Below, piece after piece: positions 34,701 through 44,691 of a stretch of 64,000 nucleotides of DNA. The notes beneath the pieces were generated by a model that saw only the letters and a program-made list of their open reading frames with translations, had not been told where the DNA came from and did not search any database. Position numbers and translations under genes: made by a program. The stretch is from assembly GCA_942159475.1 (NCBI GenBank), contig OW804094.1, positions 46,310,966-46,374,965 on the forward strand, in the 5' to 3' direction. This DNA is from Sthenelais limicola. Taxonomy: Eukaryota > Annelida > Polychaeta > Phyllodocida > Sigalionidae. Position 1 is the first letter of the stretch, and each line of letters opens with the position of its first letter.

Positions 34701-37055
34701 GAACATGGCTAGCCGGCGGCCTATATGTGTTAAACAATATCATATTCTTAGTACAAGGGTATCTGACAATAATTATTTGAAGCTCTATATTTTCTTCCAT
34801 AGCAGATAGTTCCTCATCAATCACATATTCTAAGTTATCCCTAATATATACGCAGAGCCCACCCCCCATATTTCTGCCTCTATCAAGCCGCTCTAGGTTA
34901 AAGCCAGATAGGGAGTATATCTATAGTATACATGTACTTCCGTTAATCTATAGGAAGTTCGACTTATTAATAATGCATTCATTCATGTTCATTACCATGC
35001 ATTCAACTGCCATGAATATGACTCCACTTGGATGTCGTCATGGCATTAAGCAACCATCACTCATTCACCATGCATTAAGTTTCCATGATTGTCGCTCTTG
35101 TTTCTCCTACTTCAACATTATATTAACACGCCGAATACTGCTTTGCGAATACACAACATACTGGTAGATAGGTTGCCTTTTAATATGCTAACACTGATAT
35201 CAGACTCAATTATACTAAAAAATTTAATTAATACTAGATTTCAGCTAAAATTAATATCTATCTAGAAAGACAAATGGATTCCCACTGGGATTCTGACCGT
35301 AAAAGTATAAACGCTCGTCAAAAGTAATAACTGATCATACCATGGATCTTCAGAGACAACTGACTAGATCCTGATGTTTGAACGTATAGGCCATAATAAA
35401 CCAATGACATTCATAATATAGTATTACAATGAAATTCTTCAATAATTGATTCAATATACCACAAACGCCAATGTAAGCCAGTTCACATTGTCTGGTCAGC
35501 TAAAATGTTTGATTAAACATGCAATGTAAACTAGTTTATGCGCATTTTTTCTGAAACGAAAAAGGCCCCATTAGTTTATGATCTCATAGACATAGGTATT
35601 TGAAATGAATAACGCCAGAAGCATATACACGCGACAGTTTTATGTTACTGTTTAGACATCCGATGCCTAAGCTTAAGTAGTGGCGTTATTTTTAGCCAAA
35701 TCCCAGACAGCATTGGCCTAAATCCTCGAGGGAAAGGCTGCTATATTTACAATGTTACAACATCTCTCTAAATGTAATGAAAGATTCATTTTCCGTATTC
35801 AAATCGTGTGACTCAACACATTTAACTGCATTGATCAATAGTACAAGAATACTAGCTATAACATTAACATATTGATTAGTAATTAAAGCTAATTTAAGCC
35901 AAACTGTAAAGATAATTTGTGACTACGGTAAAAACAGACGAGATACCTCAAGCCAGGTCAACATGTATTGTCACAACTACAATTCTTATATTCTATGATA
36001 ATACATTACTAACTTTTATATGCGTTTTTAATATATTATTTTCGATAGCCGCATGCACCGTATAGACGTATTTCTTCAAAATAAAGAAACGTGATCAATA
36101 CGTTCTGGATAGTACAAATAATTTACTTCCTTGCGTAGATCCCGGTAAGCAGAAGTACTGGCGAACTAGAGTTCAGAAACAGAGAATCCGTCCCCAAAGA
36201 TAAAGTACCATTTAGATAATTTTCGTAGATGATATATATGCGAATGTATATATTAGTTAATAATATTACCATCACTCACCTCCATACCTGGAAAAGTAGT
36301 CTAGACTAGGCCTACTGTTACAGGTCTGGAGGAGCTACATATGGATATATCTAGCTGTATCTTGTCTATGTAGATATAAAATGGGCCAGAAAATCAAACA
36401 TTTTCTTCAGATTTTCATCGAGTTGGAAGGACATATATATGCAAGCATGATCAGGATGCTCAAGAAAGATTTGTTAATTTTGACTACGAGCAACCGATTT
36501 CGACGATGAATGGTTGACAAGAGTGGCTGACAAGATTCAGCTTCTGCTTATATGTAATCTGTAATCACGAATTTTGATAACAGATAGCGGCTATAAATAC
36601 GTTTGATAAGGTTTCGACTCTTGTCTATTTGGCGAAGCAAAATAAATCGATGGACTATCGGGAGTTTAAAGTCCATGCAGTCATAAGTGGCAGCTGCCCG
36701 AGCAAATTGGCTGTTGTCCATGCCGTGTTACATTAATGCTTAAATAACGGTATTATACAACTCTGGCAACCACGCAATCGCACACTCAAAATGTAGCCTC
36801 TATTACAACTTACATGCACTATATTCAACTACGACTGTAATAAATATGCTTCAAACACATTAAGATAGCCAGGAATAAGATAAAACTGTCATATACCGAG
36901 TTTCAAGGCCATTGTCCACCTACCTGCATTTTCTTAATAACTGACCACCCATCGTCAGTGTCTCTGACAGGGATGAATTTAGTTTCATGGGGCAGGAGGA
37001 GCTGGTCGAGTATCTCCAACTTTCCTGGGGTGTATCTTATTGCTTCCAGAGTCAT
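22557..37055 (-). CDS. MRI1: Methylthioribose-1-phosphate isomerase, five coding exons
   Basis: Converts 5-methylthioribose-1-phosphate to 5-methylthioribulose-1-phosphate in cytosolic methionine salvage. Exons on the minus strand: 36924-37055, 28463-28698, 24048-24217, 23017-23418, 22557-22705. All junctions are GT-AG with matching phases (0, 2, 1, 1), giving about 362 residues, against roughly 370 in vertebrates. The start [20 protein letters not shown] matches the family N-terminus. [15 protein letters not shown] spans exons 1-2. Catalytic Cys165 is in [15 protein letters not shown] and catalytic Asp245 in [11 protein letters not shown], 80 residues apart as in bacterial MtnA. The end [19 protein letters not shown] is typical. 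No stop or frameshift is seen, so the gene looks functional. Introns of 8.2, 4.2, 0.6 and 0.3 kb hold most of the local repeats. Confidence 0.95.
23017..23418 (-). CDS. MRI1: MRI1 exon 4
   Basis: 402 nt after acceptor GAAAAAAG, ending before GTACGT. Encodes [20 protein letters not shown], the catalytic-Asp motif [19 protein letters not shown] and [19 protein letters not shown]. Confidence 0.95.
24048..24217 (-). CDS. MRI1: MRI1 exon 3
   Basis: 170 nt after acceptor CCATTAG, ending before GTAATT. Encodes [18 protein letters not shown] with the catalytic cysteine. Confidence 0.95.
24847..25262 (+). repeat. 18-bp minisatellite in MRI1 intron 2
   Basis: About 22 copies of TGTAACACTGTACCCACC with substitutions and small indels. 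Because 18 is a multiple of three, the minus strand stays open for about 166 codons with a six-residue period (for example LQVGTV); this is a by-product, not a gene. Confidence 0.9.
25267..25455 (+). repeat. Degenerate 22-24-bp tandem repeat
   Basis: About eight copies of TTTAGTACTCATGGTCAATCAC with variable spacing, directly adjoining the 18-bp minisatellite. Confidence 0.8.
25680..26530. repeat. Low-complexity tracts (C-rich, then GA-rich)
   Basis: CCTTTCC-type pyrimidine DNA with homopolymer C runs near 25920-25932, 26046-26072 and 26223-26234, followed by GAGAGA/GGGAGA purine DNA at about 26325-26525. Apparent ORFs here are compositional. Homopolymer lengths may be unreliable. Confidence 0.85.
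27801..27868. repeat. 68-bp near-perfect palindrome
   Basis: Arms of 34 bp meet at CACATG/TG with no spacer; only about two positions fail to pair. Outer arm is CAAAAAAATTCAAATGCATT. It lies in MRI1 intron 2. Could be a decayed foldback element or a hairpin RNA source. Confidence 0.9.
28463..28698 (-). CDS. MRI1: MRI1 exon 2
   Basis: Follows TTTTACCTAG and begins [11 protein letters not shown]; ends after two bases of a codon before GTATGT. Contains RPTAVNM, a conserved substrate-site segment. Confidence 0.95.
29675..29916 (+). repeat. 5' LTR of the small element
   Basis: 242 bp starting AGTAGTGGGTTTCTGG and ending ATATCA, with AATAAA at about 29748. Apparently identical to 30886-31127, so insertion is recent. 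Confidence 0.8.
30341..30964 (+). CDS. ORF of the small LTR element, unknown
   Basis: 207 codons from an ATG 425 bp after the 5' LTR. The N-terminus is basic ([14 protein letters not shown]), the middle is polar with a near-repeat [10 protein letters not shown] / [10 protein letters not shown], and residues about 140-150 are acidic (DDDDGDSE). The last ~25 codons run into the 3' LTR. There is no zinc knuckle, protease or RT motif. It may be a Gag-like packaging protein or a captured fragment; I do not recognise it. A second ATG four codons in would serve equally. Confidence 0.45.
   Translation: MSIMGTRKTRAPRKPRPGYMFSDVWKRLRSGGNYLAKVQLPRGQADEETDVQEQPLLHDQVRALRQDAQPSTSTAEGVQPSTSTPIAEKKVKTEGDEGALAVDILGTPTKVQYPELEELRHWQRDNELAGGFGAVGPLKEGPDDDDGDSEKSTLSGSKYKSVLTPGKHHTTGREQFREDPNRVVGFWEGSGGLGRGCVHAGSTRTLE
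30886..31127 (+). repeat. 3' LTR of the small element
   Basis: Copy of 29675-29916; followed by ATAGGC, which gives the candidate ATAG target duplication. Confidence 0.8.
31837..34925 (-). mobile_element. Degenerate LINE in MRI1 intron 1
   Basis: Minus-strand, so sense to MRI1. It begins mid-endonuclease (5' truncated near 34925) and ends in a 3' UTR with AATAAATATC followed by an ATCTC microsatellite near 31837-31868. The protein is related to the LINE at 15.15-18.26 kb: both share the WYT-x-EI linker and RT order. Confidence 0.7.
32183..34925 (-). pseudogene. LINE ORF2 (endonuclease end and RT), two frameshifts
   Basis: Three frames in order. 33409-34869 (open to 34925) has [26 protein letters not shown] and [10 protein letters not shown] of the endonuclease, then RT motif [16 protein letters not shown]. 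32529-33428 continues with [25 protein letters not shown] and [10 protein letters not shown]. 32183-32527 is the C-terminal end. The first break is near 33420; the second is at an A-run near 32550 (CTAAAAAAAACCC), a likely slippage site. The copy is inactive. Confidence 0.75.
36924..37055 (-). CDS. MRI1: MRI1 exon 1
   Basis: 44 codons from ATG at 37055; ends KKMQ before a GTAGGT donor, phase 0. The family N-terminal MTLEAIRY decides the start. Confidence 0.9.
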
Positions 37056-38540
37056 AGTGCGGGTCTAAAGTCGCTTGTATAATTTGCTCTTGGCACGCTT
37101 TAAAGCCAACAATTAATCGCCACGATGCTCCCAGCACGCAGATCCCTACACATGGCAAGCACGTCGTGGGGGATGCCTGCTTGAACTGATTGGTGGACGC
37201 TCACGGCGTTCCCATTGACTTTGCTATTTCTGCATCTAGCTAGGGGACTCCGCACTCGCTTCGTCTGTTCGAGGCTGAGACTGAGAGCAGCTGTCATGAG
37301 CTTTGTGAGGGAGCGCTGGGGGTCTGGTTTATCTCTGGGAAATTGTAAATCGAACTGATGAACTCAGAATCGTATCTCGATCACAATAAATTAAATTATG
37401 TCCGAGCTCCAAGAATAACAAAGCTCATTTCAATATTATGGCCAATTATTTCATTTTTGTTAACATTGAAATTCCTCAAGAATCATGAACTTTTCCTTTC
37501 AGTTCGATGTTTTGCAGTTTTGGCCTATTTGGCATGGTGATATTTTCGATGTATGCTATGTGAGAGATTAAAATTTAATATGCTAGTATGGGTATACATT
37601 ATATATGACACAAGGAGGTATATAACTTATTATCCCCCAATTATCATAAGTCACTCCACCGACAAGATATTAATTTGATAAGCTGTCTGTGGCATAAAGA
37701 GATTAGAGATTTCACAATAATAGGCAGGAGCATTATATAGTATTACGTAATTGAATTAAATATTATGGATCACGAAATATTGCTTCGGTTACCGTACCAG
37801 GTGGAAATATTAAAAATTAGTAATTCACATAGTAGTGCATAACATTATATAATAGATAGGCATGTGCGTTATTTTAACATTAAAATATATCAGTGATATT
37901 AATGTGGTCATTGTACCACGGAACCTTGCGTAATAGTTACGCAATTAAAAATGATTAATAATTAACAATTATGGAAGGTACAGTGGCAACAGTACACTGT
38001 AATATTACATAATAATTACGTGATTAAAGTTATACAAAATTGAAATTAAAACTAAAGATAGCAGTGGCTGAATTGCCATGTAATATTACACAATAGTTAC
38101 GTAATAATACTTGAAATTAAAATTAGGAATTAAAAATAACGAATGAGTGGTGATAGCTCTAGAGTTGTACAATAAAAGATGATTAAAATTTCTTGCAATA
38201 GTCATGTTAATTACACCATGTTACGTAACAGTAAAACTGTAAAATGCACTCTTAGATGGTAATGTGCTGAGGAGGTAAAAGGACATCCATTCATTACGTT
38301 GCGTCAGGTTGTATAAGACAGAAAAGATTTAAAGAGAAAGTGATAAATTATTAAAACGGAAGGATCAGCATATGAAGCTTAGGCTCACCCTACTTTTACT
38401 TCAAGATATTTGTATTTCCAATTAGACAGTATATAGCCATCACTCCTTCATCATATTCACCTATTTTTTTCAGAACACAACGAAGACCACATCTGTAAGT
38501 GAGCATATGACTAATTATATCTACCCGAATAAAACTATTT
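37056..38540. other. MRI1 upstream region and AT-rich repeats
   Basis: 37056-37340 is the presumed MRI1 leader/promoter; a minus-strand ORF (37100-37297) there could be an upstream ORF but has no family. From about 37760 to 38240, phrases like GTAATATTACATAATAATTACG recur roughly every 100 bp. 38283-38321 resembles 55097-55135 on the far side of the Gypsy element. Confidence 0.45.
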
Positions 38541-38564
38541 GACAACAAAATTATTATAGACGTG

Positions 38565-39061
38565 TGTAGTGAATACGGTTTTAAATAGATCCGAGATAAT
38601 TGGTCTGACCGGGCGTTGCTATAATTGGGTGCACGCGCCTCAACTGAACGCGCTCCCGGTTCAGAAATGGCCTTTCGGATTCCCGCCTTTTCTTACTTGG
38701 ACAGAGTTCCAGTAAACCAATATCAAAGGTAACTTAAATCTAGTCAACTCTTTTACCATAATGTGTCTTAGAGTGCTTCCGGATGCTCCGGTAAGACTCC
38801 GTGTTGTTTCACTGTGTTACTCCTATGTAAAACCATGTTAACTGTTTGACTCTCAACACCTGCAATGATCGTGTACCATAATTGCCACTTGTCCTTTGAG
38901 GCCAATACCTGGTCACCTCTGTTGGGTCCGATAAACACTATCGGACATGGTTTGTGTGGAGAATAAAGCCTGTGATACCTAAAGAGCTGTGTGTCTGGTC
39001 TTCTTTCCCTTCGCGAGAATAGATATCGAACTTGGGTAGTGTGAGACGGAAAAACACTACA
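38565..39061 (+). repeat. 5' LTR (unit 1)
   Basis: 497 bp, TGTAGTGAATACGG to AAACACTACA. AATAAA at 38962-38967 is the likely poly(A) signal. Confidence 0.95.
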
Positions 39062-39080
39062 ATTGGTGCCGTAAACCAGT
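39062..39080 (+). promoter_or_regulatory. Primer-binding site
   Basis: One or two bases after the LTR, TGGTGCCGTAAACC complements a tRNA 3' end finishing in CCA. Repeated after the LTRs at 41817 and 44573. Confidence 0.6.
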
Positions 39081-39179
39081 TTCTGGCCGCAGACCTTGTT
39101 GATAGTGTGATTGTTGTTTCTTGGTGAAACAGGACTGCGTTGTGCAGAGGTTCGGAGATTGGCTGATAGACCCGACCGA

Positions 39180-41147
39180 ATGGCTGAAGCAGCGGATGGT
39201 ACCGTTGCCCCGCTGGGCACGAAGTCTCCGCCTAAAGCCAAAGTGGTCAAGTCCCCGGCGAAGGTCGCTGCTGTGATCAAGCCTCCGAAGTTGTCGTATA
39301 TAGTTACGGAAACCTTTGGTCCTCCGTTGACAGGACTATTGGGTCCCCGTAAGGAACAGGACCGTAAGGATCTCGTATCCCGTAAGGATGAGGGAACTTT
39401 CGCTTATGAGGGCGATGGTTCTGTGCACCGGGTAGATGTTGGAGCAGGTAGTGCTTTCAATCAGTGGCGTCGGTCCCCGGAAGACTTGACTGAGGATGAA
39501 CTCCGTCACGAATTCCGGAAGATGCGTACCGACTTTAAAGCTCATAGAAGTGCTGCTGAGGATTTGCATGCGCGTATGGCAGACGTTACACAGCAGAATG
39601 CAACTCTTCGCGGGGTTATACATGATGCTGTTTACGGACCGCCTCCGCCGGTAACGGTGGAAGATGGGACGGAAGATACGCCCCCGCCGGACACTTCGCA
39701 GGGTGAGGATTTGCTTGGTATGTTACTGAAGGTTAAAAGTGCATACACACCCAAAGCTCCAGTGACGTCAACTTTTGCTGATCCGAAGTTGTCATTTGCA
39801 CCGATGTTGGACGATCCGTCCATTGTTGCAGCTAAAGGGCCGGAGGATGTAGACAGGCATGTTACATTCTCAAAGCAGGCACAAGCTTCGTCTTCCCCGA
39901 AAGGGAATGCAAATGATGGTTCATTTTTGGCCAGCAAGAATGTTACCCCGCGCAAGGAACAGAGCAATGTGGTTGTTCCGAAGTCACGGAACGCTGTCGT
40001 TAAAACTCCTAATGGTAGAGTTCGTGATGGTACGTACTACCGCAGTTCCCCTGGTTCCCCCAGTTCTGTGTTATCCAGTACTAAAGCCCGGAAGAAGCCT
40101 TCCGGAGGTGATAGTGACTCAGATGACTCTGATGACGACTGTGGAAAAGATTATTGTCGATCTAGTAGGTCCCGCCGGAAAGATCGTTCTCTTGTCCAGG
40201 GTCTTGAGTATACTGGACCGGATGAGTCGGATGAAGATTTTAATTACAATCAGTCTTCGACCCGTGAGAGTATTGCTCCGAAAGTATCCGTACCCAGGTT
40301 GTGGGATGGTGTTATTTCGTGGAGGATATACTTGGCGGAAATGAAAGTAATTGCTACCGCGCACAACTGGAGCCCCGAACAGTTGTTACGACAGTTGATC
40401 TGTGGTTCCAGGAGACAACTGGCGGAAATGGGAGATTTGCCGGAGAACTTGACTCTTGTGCAGTTTGTCGACCATATGGAGGCAAACTTTGGCGAGAAGT
40501 CTAGACCCAGAAAGCAGGCAGAATTCTATAATTCCCGCCAGACTCCGAACCAGTCGATTAGACTTTTCGGTAACGACGTTGCTCGGAAGGGGCGACGTGC
40601 TTTTGGTCCCTTGGATAATACGTTGAGGTCAGTTTCCCTCCGTGTATTCCTGCAGGGAGTGACAAATCAGGATATGGCTGATTGGGTTCGCCTGAAACAG
40701 CCGAAGGATCTCCTGAGAGCCATACACTGGGCGGAGGTGTGGGAGAGTTGTTACTTGGAGAGTGGCAGTGTTGCCTCTATAAGTGCACTTACCACTGCTG
40801 GCCCGGATGTGAGGAAGAAAAACCCAAAGGTTTCCGTGCAAGCTACAGCTGCCGAACCTGTGGCGGAAGACTCATGTGGCGATGACGTCCCTGAAGCTGT
40901 CGTCCAGGCTCTACGGTCCTGGGTAGGACAGTCTGGACAGAAGTTTTCCGGTAAAACATCGAAGTTTAACTGGAAAAGAGGTGTGAAGCGGACTGGTTGC
41001 TTCCAATGTGGTCAGGAGGGTCATTTTATGGCTAGCTGTCCGCAGAGGGATGTCTGGAAAGACGCAACTGGTAAGGGAGGTTCCGCGACAAAGGCTGATC
41101 AAGCAGTGAAGCCGGAGTCGTCGGAAAACTCCAAACGGGTCTCATAA
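39180..41147 (+). CDS. gag: Gag, unit 1, intact
   Basis: Structural protein that packages element RNA. The best start is the ATG at 39180 (655 codons); the frame is open upstream to 39111 but without ATG. The N-terminal third is Ala/Pro/Lys-rich, the middle has acidic-serine patches (DSDSDDSDDDCG), and a capsid-like helical region spans about 370-550 (WRIYLAEMKVIATAHNW, LVQFVDHMEANFGEKSRP). One CCHC zinc knuckle, CFQCGQEGHFMASC, lies at 607-620. It is followed after eight bases by the pol ATG in another frame, but in this unit pol is cut off after about 45 codons by the duplication junction. Confidence 0.9.
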   Translation: MAEAADGTVAPLGTKSPPKAKVVKSPAKVAAVIKPPKLSYIVTETFGPPLTGLLGPRKEQDRKDLVSRKDEGTFAYEGDGSVHRVDVGAGSAFNQWRRSPEDLTEDELRHEFRKMRTDFKAHRSAAEDLHARMADVTQQNATLRGVIHDAVYGPPPPVTVEDGTEDTPPPDTSQGEDLLGMLLKVKSAYTPKAPVTSTFADPKLSFAPMLDDPSIVAAKGPEDVDRHVTFSKQAQASSSPKGNANDGSFLASKNVTPRKEQSNVVVPKSRNAVVKTPNGRVRDGTYYRSSPGSPSSVLSSTKARKKPSGGDSDSDDSDDDCGKDYCRSSRSRRKDRSLVQGLEYTGPDESDEDFNYNQSSTRESIAPKVSVPRLWDGVISWRIYLAEMKVIATAHNWSPEQLLRQLICGSRRQLAEMGDLPENLTLVQFVDHMEANFGEKSRPRKQAEFYNSRQTPNQSIRLFGNDVARKGRRAFGPLDNTLRSVSLRVFLQGVTNQDMADWVRLKQPKDLLRAIHWAEVWESCYLESGSVASISALTTAGPDVRKKNPKVSVQATAAEPVAEDSCGDDVPEAVVQALRSWVGQSGQKFSGKTSKFNWKRGVKRTGCFQCGQEGHFMASCPQRDVWKDATGKGGSATKADQAVKPESSENSKRVS

Positions 41148-41320
41148 GAAGCGAGATGGGATCCGGGGAATTGTTTGCGCTTCCTAGTACTACAGTTCAT
41201 GATCGTTCTGTGTCTGAAACGAAGACTGGGTGTGGGGCTCTAGCTCCCGTAAGTACTACTGAGCCCGGGGCTGTCTGCCGGGGAGGTACGAAAGCGGACA
41301 ACAAAATTATTATAGACGTG

Positions 41321-41817
41321 TGTAGTGAATACGGTTTTAAATAGATCCGAGATAATTGGTCTGACCGGGCGTTGCTATAATTGGGTGCACGCGCCTCAAC
41401 TGAACGCGCTCCCGGTTCAGAAATGGCCTTTCGGATTCCCGCCTTTTCTTACTTGGACAGAGTTCCAGTAAACCAATATCAAAGGTAACTTAAATCTAGT
41501 CAACTCTTTTACCATAATGTGTCTTAGAGTGCTTCCGGATGCTCCGGTAAGACTCCGTGTTGTTTCACTGTGTTACTCCTATGTAAAACCATGTTAACTG
41601 TTTGACTCTCAACACCTGCAATGATCGTGTACCATAATTGCCACTTGTCCTTTGAGGCCAATACCTGGTCACCTCTGTTGGGTCTGATAAACACTATCGG
41701 ACATGGTTTGTGTGGAGAATAAAGCCTGTGATACCTAAAGAGCTGTGTGTCTGGTCTTCTTTCCCTTCGCGAGAATAGATATCGAACTTGGGTAGTGTGA
41801 GACGGAAAAACACTACA
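41321..41817 (+). repeat. Internal LTR (unit 2)
   Basis: Copy of the 5' LTR, differing at 41684 (T for C). Preceded by 24 bp of host flank instead of a polypurine tract. Confidence 0.95.
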
Positions 41818-41935
41818 ATTGGTGCCGTAAACCAGTTTCTGGCCGCAGACCTTGTTGATAGTGTGATTGTTGTTTCTTGGTGAAACAGGACTGCGTTGTG
41901 CAGAGGTTCGGAGATTGGCTGATAGACCCGACCGA

Positions 41936-43903
41936 ATGGCTGAAGCAGCGGATGGTACCGTTGCCCCGCTGGGCACGAAGTCTCCGCCTAAAGCCAAAGT
42001 GGTCAAGTCCCCGGCGAAGGTCGCTGCTGTGATCAAGCCTCCGAAGTTGTCGTATATAGTTACGGAAACCTTTGGTCCTCCGTTGACAGGACTATTGGGT
42101 CCCCGTAAGGAACAGGACCGTAAGGATCTCGTATCCCGTAAGGATGAGGGAACTTTCGCTTATGAGGGCGATGGTTCTGTGCACCGGGTAGATGTTGGAG
42201 CAGGTAGTGCTTTCAATCAGTGGCGTCGGTCCCCGGAAGACTTGACTGAGGATGAACTCCGTCACGAATTCCGGAAGATGCGTACCGACTTTAAAGCTCA
42301 TAGAAGTGCTGCTGAGGATTTGCATGCGCGTATGGCAGACGTTACACAGCAGAATGCAACTCTTCGCGGGGTTATACATGATGCTGTTTACGGACCGCCT
42401 CCGCCGGTAACGGTGGAAGATGGGACGGAAGATACGCCCCCGCCGGACACTTCGCAGGGTGAGGATTTGCTTGGTATGTTACTGAAGGTTAAAAGTGCAT
42501 ACACACCCAAAGCTCCAGTGACGTCAACTTTTGCTGATCCGAAGTTGTCATTTGCACCGATGTTGGACGATCCGTCCATTGTTGCAGCTAAAGGGCCGGA
42601 GGATGTAGACAGGCATGTTACATTCTCAAAGCAGGCACAAGCTTCGTCTTCCCCGAAAGGGAATGCAAATGATGGTTCATTTTTGGCCAGCAAGAATGTT
42701 ACCCCGCGCAAGGAACAGAGCAATGTGGTTGTTCCGAAGTCACGGAACGCTGTCGTTAAAACTCCTAATGGTAGAGTTCGTGATGGTACGTACTACCGCA
42801 GTTCCCCTGGTTCCCCCAGTTCTGTGTTATCCAGTACTAAAGCCCGGAAGAAGCCTTCCGGAGGTGATAGTGACTCAGATGACTCTGATGACGACTGTGG
42901 AAAAGATTATTGTCGATCTAGTAGGTCCCGCCGGAAAGATCGTTCTCTTGTCCAGGGTCTTGAGTATACTGGACCGGATGAGTCGGATGAAGATTTTAAT
43001 TACAATCAGTCTTCGACCCGTGAGAGTATTGCTCCGAAAGTATCCGTACCCAGGTTGTGGGATGGTGTTATTTCGTGGAGGATATACTTGGCGGAAATGA
43101 AAGTAATTGCTACCGCGCACAACTGGAGCCCCGAACAGTTGTTACGACAGTTGATCTGTGGTTCCAGGAGACAACTGGCGGAAATGGGAGATTTGCCGGA
43201 GAACTTGACTCTTGTGCAGTTTGTCGACCATATGGAGGCAAACTTTGGCGAGAAGTCTAGACCCAGAAAGCAGGCAGAATTCTATAATTCCCGCCAGACT
43301 CCGAACCAGTCGATTAGACTTTTCGGTAACGACGTTGCTCGGAAGGGGCGACGTGCTTTTGGTCCCTTGGATAATACGTTGAGGTCAGTTTCCCTCCGTG
43401 TATTCCTGCAGGGAGTGACAAATCAGGATATGGCTGATTGGGTTCGCCTGAAACAGCCGAAGGATCTCCTGAGAGCCATACACTGGGCGGAGGTGTGGGA
43501 GAGTTGTTACTTGGAGAGTGGCAGTGTTGCCTCTATAAGTGCACTTACCACTGCTGGCCCGGATGTGAGGAAGAAAAACCCAAAGGTTTCCGTGCAAGCT
43601 ACAGCTGCCGAACCTGTGGCGGAAGACTCATGTGGCGATGACGTCCCTGAAGCTGTCGTCCAGGCTCTACGGTCCTGGGTAGGACAGTCTGGACAGAAGT
43701 TTTCCGGTAAAACATCGAAGTTTAACTGGAAAAGAGGTGTGAAGCGGACTGGTTGCTTCCAATGTGGTCAGGAGGGTCATTTTATGGCTAGCTGTCCGCA
43801 GAGGGATGTCTGGAAAGACGCAACTGGTAAGGGAGGTTCCGCGACAAAGGCTGATCAAGCAGTGAAGCCGGAGTCGTCGGAAAACTCCAAACGGGTCTCA
43901 TAA
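41936..43903 (+). CDS. gag: Gag, unit 2, intact
   Basis: Same 655-codon protein as unit 1, zinc knuckle included; I see no amino-acid difference. Its LTR could drive a gag-only transcript ending at the next LTR's poly(A) signal. Confidence 0.9.
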   Translation: MAEAADGTVAPLGTKSPPKAKVVKSPAKVAAVIKPPKLSYIVTETFGPPLTGLLGPRKEQDRKDLVSRKDEGTFAYEGDGSVHRVDVGAGSAFNQWRRSPEDLTEDELRHEFRKMRTDFKAHRSAAEDLHARMADVTQQNATLRGVIHDAVYGPPPPVTVEDGTEDTPPPDTSQGEDLLGMLLKVKSAYTPKAPVTSTFADPKLSFAPMLDDPSIVAAKGPEDVDRHVTFSKQAQASSSPKGNANDGSFLASKNVTPRKEQSNVVVPKSRNAVVKTPNGRVRDGTYYRSSPGSPSSVLSSTKARKKPSGGDSDSDDSDDDCGKDYCRSSRSRRKDRSLVQGLEYTGPDESDEDFNYNQSSTRESIAPKVSVPRLWDGVISWRIYLAEMKVIATAHNWSPEQLLRQLICGSRRQLAEMGDLPENLTLVQFVDHMEANFGEKSRPRKQAEFYNSRQTPNQSIRLFGNDVARKGRRAFGPLDNTLRSVSLRVFLQGVTNQDMADWVRLKQPKDLLRAIHWAEVWESCYLESGSVASISALTTAGPDVRKKNPKVSVQATAAEPVAEDSCGDDVPEAVVQALRSWVGQSGQKFSGKTSKFNWKRGVKRTGCFQCGQEGHFMASCPQRDVWKDATGKGGSATKADQAVKPESSENSKRVS

Positions 43904-44076
43904 GAAGCGAGATGGGATCCGGGGAATTGTTTGCGCTTCCTAGTACTACAGTTCATGATCGTTCTGTGTCTGAAACGAAGACTGGGTGTGGGGCTCTAGC
44001 TCCCGTAAGTACTACTGAGCCCGGGGCTGTCTGCCGGGGAGGTACGAAAGCGGACAACAAAATTATTATAGACGTG

Positions 44077-44573
44077 TGTAGTGAATACGGTTTTAAATAG
44101 ATCCGAGATAATTGGTCTGACCGGGCGTTGCTATAATTGGGTGCACGCGCCTCAACTGAACGCGCTCCCGGTTCAGAAATGGCCTTTCGGATTCCCGCCT
44201 TTTCTTACTTGGACAGAGTTCCAGTAAACCAATATCAAAGGTAACTTAAATCTAGTCAACTCTTTTACCATAATGTGTCTTAGAGTGCTTCCGGATGCTC
44301 CGGTAAGACTCCGTGTTGTTTCACTGTGTTACTCCTATGTAAAACCATGTTAACTGTTTGACTCTCAACACCTGCAATGATCGTGTACCATAATTGCCAC
44401 TTGTCCTTTGAGGCCAATACCTGGTCACCTCTGTTGGGTCCGATAAACACTATCGGACATGGTTTGTGTGGAGAATAAAGCCTGTGATACCTAAAGAGCT
44501 GTGTGTCTGGTCTTCTTTCCCTTCGCGAGAATAGATATCGAACTTGGGTAGTGTGAGACGGAAAAACACTACA
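44077..44573 (+). repeat. Internal LTR (unit 3)
   Basis: Third copy; the one directly upstream of the gag that adjoins full-length pol. Confidence 0.95.
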
Positions 44574-44691
44574 ATTGGTGCCGTAAACCAGTTTCTGGCC
44601 GCAGACCTTGTTGATAGTGTGATTGTTGTTTCTTGGTGAAACAGGACTGCGTTGTGCAGAGGTTCGGAGATTGGCTGATAGACCCGACCGA

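Noticed and set aside
38768..39280. 170-codon minus-strand ORF repeated three times
   Set aside because: It is antisense to the LTR and gag start and repeats only because the unit is triplicated; no domain.
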